Positions 41,222 to 44,579 of a DNA stretch of 44,579 nt are shown in pieces. Under the pieces are notes generated by a model, which was not told the DNA's origin, searched no databases, and was given only the letters and a program-made list of their open reading frames with translations. The DNA is taken from positions 1-44,579 of the forward strand of contig JASKZU010000155.1 of NCBI GenBank assembly GCA_030147455.1. Direction: 5' to 3'. The stretch comes from Planococcus sp. (in: firmicutes). Lineage in GTDB: Bacteria; Bacillota; Bacilli; Bacillales_A; Planococcaceae. Within the stretch, counting starts at the first letter, position 1. Each line of letters begins with the position of its first letter. The position numbers and the translations under genes were made by a program.

Positions 41222-43555
41222 TTGGGGAAAAATGAGCAGTCATTAGATCAACGTTTATTGGCTTTTATGCGTGAAGAAGCATACAAACCATTAACCGTTA
41301 CAGAAATAGAAGAACAGTTTGGTTTTGAAGATGCCGATGAATTTAAGGAATTGGTGAAAACACTCGTCAAGCTGGAGGAAAAAGGGGAATTGGTGCGTTC
41401 TCGTGCCAACCGCTACGGTGTGCCTGACCGCATGAACTTGATGCGCGGGAAATTCATCGGACACGCAAAAGGTTTTGGCTTTGTAGCACCTGAAGAAGCC
41501 GGCATGGACGATGTCTTTATTCCGCCGACTGAAGTGAATGGAGCGGTGAACGGGGATACCGTCATGATTCGTGTTTCCGAAGGATCGTCGGGAGACCGCC
41601 GTGAAGGGGCCATCATCCGCATTCTCGAGCGCGGCACGACAAAAGTCGTCGGCACGTTCCAGGCAAACAAAGGCTTCGGCTTTGTCGTGACAGATGATAA
41701 GAAAATGAATATGGATATCTTTATCGCTAAAGGCGATACGCTCGGCGCAGTCGACGGCCATAAAGTCGTCGTGGAAATCACTGGATGGCCAGAAGGACGT
41801 TTGTCTGCAACCGGCATGGTCACGCAAGTGCTGGGGCATAAAAACGACCCAGGCGTCGATATTTTATCGATCATCCATAAATACGGCATTGAAGTGGAAT
41901 TTCCTCAGGATGTACTCGATCAAGCCAATGCTGTGCCCGAGCAAATCGACCCGAGCGATTTGGACGGCCGCCGCGATTTGAGAGACCAACAAATCGTGAC
42001 GATCGACGGTGCGGATGCCAAAGATTTGGATGATGCTGTACAGGTAACAAAACTTGAAGACGGCACGTACAAGCTCGGCGTCCATATTGCAGACGTCAGC
42101 CATTATGTCACGGAAGGCTCGCCGATCGACCGCGAAGCTTACGACCGTGCGACGAGCATTTATTTGACGGACCGTGTGATTCCGATGATTCCACACCGCC
42201 TGTCCAACGGCATTTGCTCGCTGAATCCGCAGGTCGACCGTTTGACGCTGTCATGTGAAATGATTTTCAACGACAAAGGCGAAGTGCTGTCGCATGATAT
42301 TTTCCAAAGCGTCATCAATACATCGGCACGCATGACATATACGGATGTATATGAAATCCTGGAAAAAGACAACGAAGAACTCAAGCAGCAGTATGCAGAG
42401 CTTGTCCCGATGTTCGAGCTGATGAAAGATCTTGCAGCCATCTTGCGCCAGCGCCGGATGACGCGCGGCGCCATCGATTTTGACTTTAAAGAATCTAAAG
42501 TCATCGTCGATGAAGAAGGCTATCCGGTCGACATCGTTGTCCGTGAGCGGACCGTTGCCGAGCGATTGATCGAGGAATTCATGCTTGCCGCAAACGAAAC
42601 GATTGCGGAGCATTTCCACCATATGGACGTGCCTGCACTATACCGGATTCACGAAGATCCAAAACCAGAGAAATTGCAGCGCTTTTTCGAGTTTATTACC
42701 AACTTCGGAATCGTCGTCAAAGGATCGGGCAATGAAATTCATCCAAAAGCTTTGCAGGAAATCGTCGAATCAATCGCAGGCACACCGGAAGAGCCGGTCG
42801 TTTCCACGATGATGCTGCGTTCGATGCAACAGGCGAAATACTCATCGGAAAGCCTGGGCCACTTTGGTCTGTCGACGGAATTTTACACGCATTTCACATC
42901 ACCAATCCGCCGCTATCCGGATTTGATCATCCACCGGTTGATCCGCACGTATTTGATTGAGAAAGATTTGTCGAAAGCGACAATCGGCCATTGGAGAGCG
43001 GAAATGGACGATATCGCAACACATACGTCCGAGCGCGAGCGCCGCGCGGTAGAAGCGGAACGCGATACCGACGCACTCAAGAAAACGCAGTTTATGGCGG
43101 ATAAAGTGGGCGAGGAGTTTACCGGCATTGTCTCGTCCGTTACGAATTTCGGCATGTTTATCGAGCTTCCGAACACGATTGAAGGCCTTGTACATGTGTC
43201 GAATCTGACCGATGATTATTACCAGTTTGATGACCGTCAAATGATGATGATGGGCGAGCGCACAAAGCGTCAGTTCCGCATCGGCGACGAAGTGGAAGTA
43301 CGCGTCATCGGCGTGAAGCCGGAAGAGTCGTCCATCGACTTTGAAATCGTCGGCATGGTGCAGAATGCGCGCCGTACGCGCAAGGACAGCCCAAAAGTCA
43401 TCCGCAGCGGAAGAAACGGCGACAGCGGCGACAAGCCGAAAAAAGACGGTAAAAAACGCGGCGAGGGCGGACCGGCCCGCAAGCCGAAAAATGAAAAGAA
43501 AAAGTTCTACGAAGGGGCTGCGAAAAAACAGCAGCGCCGCAGCAAGAAGAAATAA
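41222..43555 (+). CDS. rnr: Ribonuclease R
   Basis: Processive 3'-5' exoribonuclease that degrades structured RNA, including non-stop mRNAs freed by tmRNA. 777 residues. Order: N-terminal HTH-like segment (~1-75), cold-shock/OB domains (GFGFVAPEEAGMDDVFIPP and GFGFVVTDDKKMNMDIFI), the RNB catalytic domain with the Asp cluster 262-271 (TIDGADAKDLDDAV), the FTSPIRRYPDLIIHR motif, an S1 domain (FTGIVSSVTNFGMFIELP) and a Lys/Arg-rich tail. I chose TTG at 41222, eight bases after GGAGG (41209-41213). The longer frame from 41192 starts before that site. Confidence 0.96.
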   Translation: MGKNEQSLDQRLLAFMREEAYKPLTVTEIEEQFGFEDADEFKELVKTLVKLEEKGELVRSRANRYGVPDRMNLMRGKFIGHAKGFGFVAPEEAGMDDVFIPPTEVNGAVNGDTVMIRVSEGSSGDRREGAIIRILERGTTKVVGTFQANKGFGFVVTDDKKMNMDIFIAKGDTLGAVDGHKVVVEITGWPEGRLSATGMVTQVLGHKNDPGVDILSIIHKYGIEVEFPQDVLDQANAVPEQIDPSDLDGRRDLRDQQIVTIDGADAKDLDDAVQVTKLEDGTYKLGVHIADVSHYVTEGSPIDREAYDRATSIYLTDRVIPMIPHRLSNGICSLNPQVDRLTLSCEMIFNDKGEVLSHDIFQSVINTSARMTYTDVYEILEKDNEELKQQYAELVPMFELMKDLAAILRQRRMTRGAIDFDFKESKVIVDEEGYPVDIVVRERTVAERLIEEFMLAANETIAEHFHHMDVPALYRIHEDPKPEKLQRFFEFITNFGIVVKGSGNEIHPKALQEIVESIAGTPEEPVVSTMMLRSMQQAKYSSESLGHFGLSTEFYTHFTSPIRRYPDLIIHRLIRTYLIEKDLSKATIGHWRAEMDDIATHTSERERRAVEAERDTDALKKTQFMADKVGEEFTGIVSSVTNFGMFIELPNTIEGLVHVSNLTDDYYQFDDRQMMMMGERTKRQFRIGDEVEVRVIGVKPEESSIDFEIVGMVQNARRTRKDSPKVIRSGRNGDSGDKPKKDGKKRGEGGPARKPKNEKKKFYEGAAKKQQRRSKKK

Positions 43556-43580
43556 AAAAAGCGGCCATGTGCCGCTTTTT
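43554..43580 (+). terminator. Terminator between rnr and smpB
   Basis: AAAAAGCGGC-CATGT-GCCGCTTTTT directly after the rnr stop. The stem is short, so partial read-through to smpB (24 bases on) is likely. Confidence 0.8.
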
Positions 43581-43603
43581 CCAACAGTTTGAGGTGAACC
43601 GAT

Positions 43604-44068
43604 ATGGCCAAAGGAGAAGGCAAAGTTATCGCCCAGAACAAAAAAGCGGGCTTTGACTACTTTATTGAAGAAACAATCGAAGCGGGCATCGTACTGCTCG
43701 GTACCGAGATCAAATCGGCCCGCAAAGGCAAAGTCCAATTAAAAGATGCATTTGTCCGGATTCGGGGGGGAGAAGCGTGGATATCCAATATGCACATCTC
43801 GCCTTACGAACAAGGCAACCAGTTTAACCATGACCCACTGCGCTCAAGAAAGCTGCTGCTCCACAAAAAGCAGATCAACGGACTGATCGGCGAATCCAAA
43901 GTGGACGGCGCATCGATCATCCCGCTCAAGATGTACTTGAAGGATGGGTATGCCAAAGTGCTGATCGGCGTCGGTAAAGGGAAAAAGAAATACGACAAGC
44001 GCGAAGACCTGAAAAAGAAAGACGCGAAGCGGGCTATCGACCGTGCGATGAAAGACCACGGGCGTTAA
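43604..44068 (+). CDS. smpB: SsrA-binding protein SmpB
   Basis: Binds tmRNA and places it in the A site of stalled ribosomes for trans-translation. 154 residues. N-terminal GKVIAQNKKAGFDYFIEETIEAGIVL, then GTEIKSARKGKVQLKDAFV, the tRNA-like-domain contact region and the basic C-terminal tail (YDKREDLKKKDAKRAIDRAM) that inserts into the mRNA channel. ATG at 43604 with GAGGTGA upstream. It lies directly upstream of ssrA, the RNA it serves. Confidence 0.97.
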   Translation: MAKGEGKVIAQNKKAGFDYFIEETIEAGIVLLGTEIKSARKGKVQLKDAFVRIRGGEAWISNMHISPYEQGNQFNHDPLRSRKLLLHKKQINGLIGESKVDGASIIPLKMYLKDGYAKVLIGVGKGKKKYDKREDLKKKDAKRAIDRAMKDHGR

Positions 44069-44070
44069 GC

Positions 44071-44099
44071 TTGAAGTCTTCGGTGTTTTCCCTTATACT
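44071..44099 (+). promoter_or_regulatory. ssrA promoter
   Basis: TTGAAG (44071-44076), a 17-base spacer and TATACT (44094-44099), starting three bases after the smpB stop. The precursor would carry about 43 extra 5' bases, including the palindrome TGAAGCTTCA (44113-44122). Confidence 0.75.
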
Positions 44100-44148
44100 G
44101 GTTTTAGTACACTGAAGCTTCATCACTTCCGTGTTCTCTTTTAATTGA

Positions 44149-44500
44149 GGGGACGTTACGGATTCGACAGGGATGGTTCGAGCTTGGGTTGCGCGTCGGA
44201 GGATCGGCTCCGTCATCAACGTAACTTATAACAACTGGCAAAACTAACAACAACCTAGCATTCGCAGCGTAAGCTCGGATCTGCTTTATGTATTCATCGC
44301 CCATGTGGCTGCATAAAGCTCAACTTTAGTGGGATACGGCGACCGGTGCCGTTTGAGCCGGTTGCAAGAGATTCACAAACTAGTCCAAAGAACGCCTGCT
44401 TATCGGCAGACTTTGCGGCGAAACCCCAATAGGTAAGCTACACGCGTAGATGCTCAAGTAACGAAGTCTCTGGACGCGGGTTCGACTCCCGCCGTCTCCA
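44149..44500 (+). ncRNA. ssrA: Transfer-messenger RNA (tmRNA)
   Basis: Rescues stalled ribosomes and tags the nascent protein. The 5' end GGGGACGTTACGGATTCGAC and the 3' end TTCGACTCCCGCCGTCTCCA form the alanine tRNA-like domain: acceptor GGGGACG/CGTCTCC contains the G3.U70 identity pair. The tag frame starts at GGC (44237) and ends at TAA (44270-44272), encoding GKTNNNLAFAA. With the alanine from tmRNA itself the tag is AGKTNNNLAFAA, ending in the ClpXP-recognised AA. The discriminator A (44500) is followed by TAG, so CCA is not encoded. The length of 352 bases is usual. Confidence 0.95.
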
Positions 44501-44521
44501 TAGAACTTTATGGAGTTTACG

Positions 44522-44560
44522 AAACGCCAAAATCCTTTTAGAAGGGTTTTGGCGTTTTTT
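44522..44560 (+). terminator. Terminator of ssrA
   Basis: AAACGCCAAAATCCTT...AAGGGTTTTGGCGTTT stem (one G.T pair) with a T6 run. Confidence 0.9.
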
Positions 44561-44579
44561 GCGGCTTCAAAAGCGCTGA

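Noticed and set aside
42899..43738. Minus-strand open frame of 279 codons across rnr and smpB
   Set aside because: Antisense to RNase R and SmpB; Phe/Ala-rich translation is typical of reversed basic coding sequence.
1..44579. Mobile element, prophage, defence island or CRISPR array
   Set aside because: No transposase, integrase, phage structural gene, Cas protein or spaced direct repeats are visible. Gene order is the conserved Bacillales core throughout.

Overview
The window is a stretch of chromosomal housekeeping DNA from a low-to-moderate GC Gram-positive bacterium of the order Bacillales. Gene order follows the Bacillus subtilis blocks uvrBA / yvlB / hprK-lgt-yvoD-ppaX-yvoF / hisZGDBHAFI-yvcD-trxB-yvcI-rapZ-yvcK-whiA-crh / clpP / cggR-gap-pgk-tpiA-gpmI-eno / secG-est-rnr-smpB-ssrA. 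The family is probably Planococcaceae (Planococcus-like): the proteins are clearly Bacillales but not Bacillus itself, and -10 boxes of the type TAAAAT recur. That genus-level placement is inference. I see no prophage, insertion sequence, CRISPR array or defence system.

Region 1-6.3 kb: the end of a long-chain acyl-CoA ligase gene, an S9 serine peptidase, a convergent enoyl-CoA hydratase, an ABC1/UbiB-family kinase-like protein and a small YhjD-like protein. Region 6.2-7.3 kb: a competence locus with comK on the minus strand, divergent from a small IDEAL-domain gene (YhzC-like). Region 7.3-13.6 kb: uvrB and uvrA (nucleotide excision repair) behind a LexA/DinR-like box, then yvlB. Region 13.6-18.2 kb: a stand-alone endolysin-type amidase on the minus strand, then the HPr kinase operon hprK-lgt-yvoD-ppaX-yvoF.

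Region 18.2-24.7 kb: eight overlapping histidine genes, hisZ-G-D-B-H-A-F-I, lacking only hisC and a hisN-type phosphatase. Region 24.7-31.2 kb: a TPR protein (yvcD), trxB, then the Nudix-rapZ-yvcK-whiA-crh cluster. Region 31.2-32.1 kb: clpP on the minus strand with a CtsR operator, divergent from a tRNA-Arg(CCG). Region 32.2-39.7 kb: a glutaredoxin-like protein, then cggR and the lower glycolytic genes gap, pgk, tpiA, gpmI and eno, with a well-placed CggR operator. Region 39.7-40.1 kb: a gene-free stretch with a dispersed-type dyad repeat. Region 40.1-44.6 kb: secG, a carboxylesterase, rnr, smpB and the tmRNA gene ssrA.

Functional links: HprK phosphorylates Crh (Ser46 present, His15 replaced by Gln), which joins CggR and YvcK in carbon control. 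SmpB, tmRNA and RNase R form the trans-translation and non-stop mRNA decay set, with ClpP as the proteolytic partner. Several start sites differ from the longest open frame, and I moved them to fit Shine-Dalgarno sequences and promoters (ubiB-like, lgt, hisB, yvcD, yvcI, whiA, eno, secG, rnr, crotonase). I found no convincingly new multigene system. The best leads are regulatory: a LexA-like box at yhjD, a ComK lacking the MecA-binding tail, nested inverted repeats between hisI and yvcD, and a terminator between gap and pgk.
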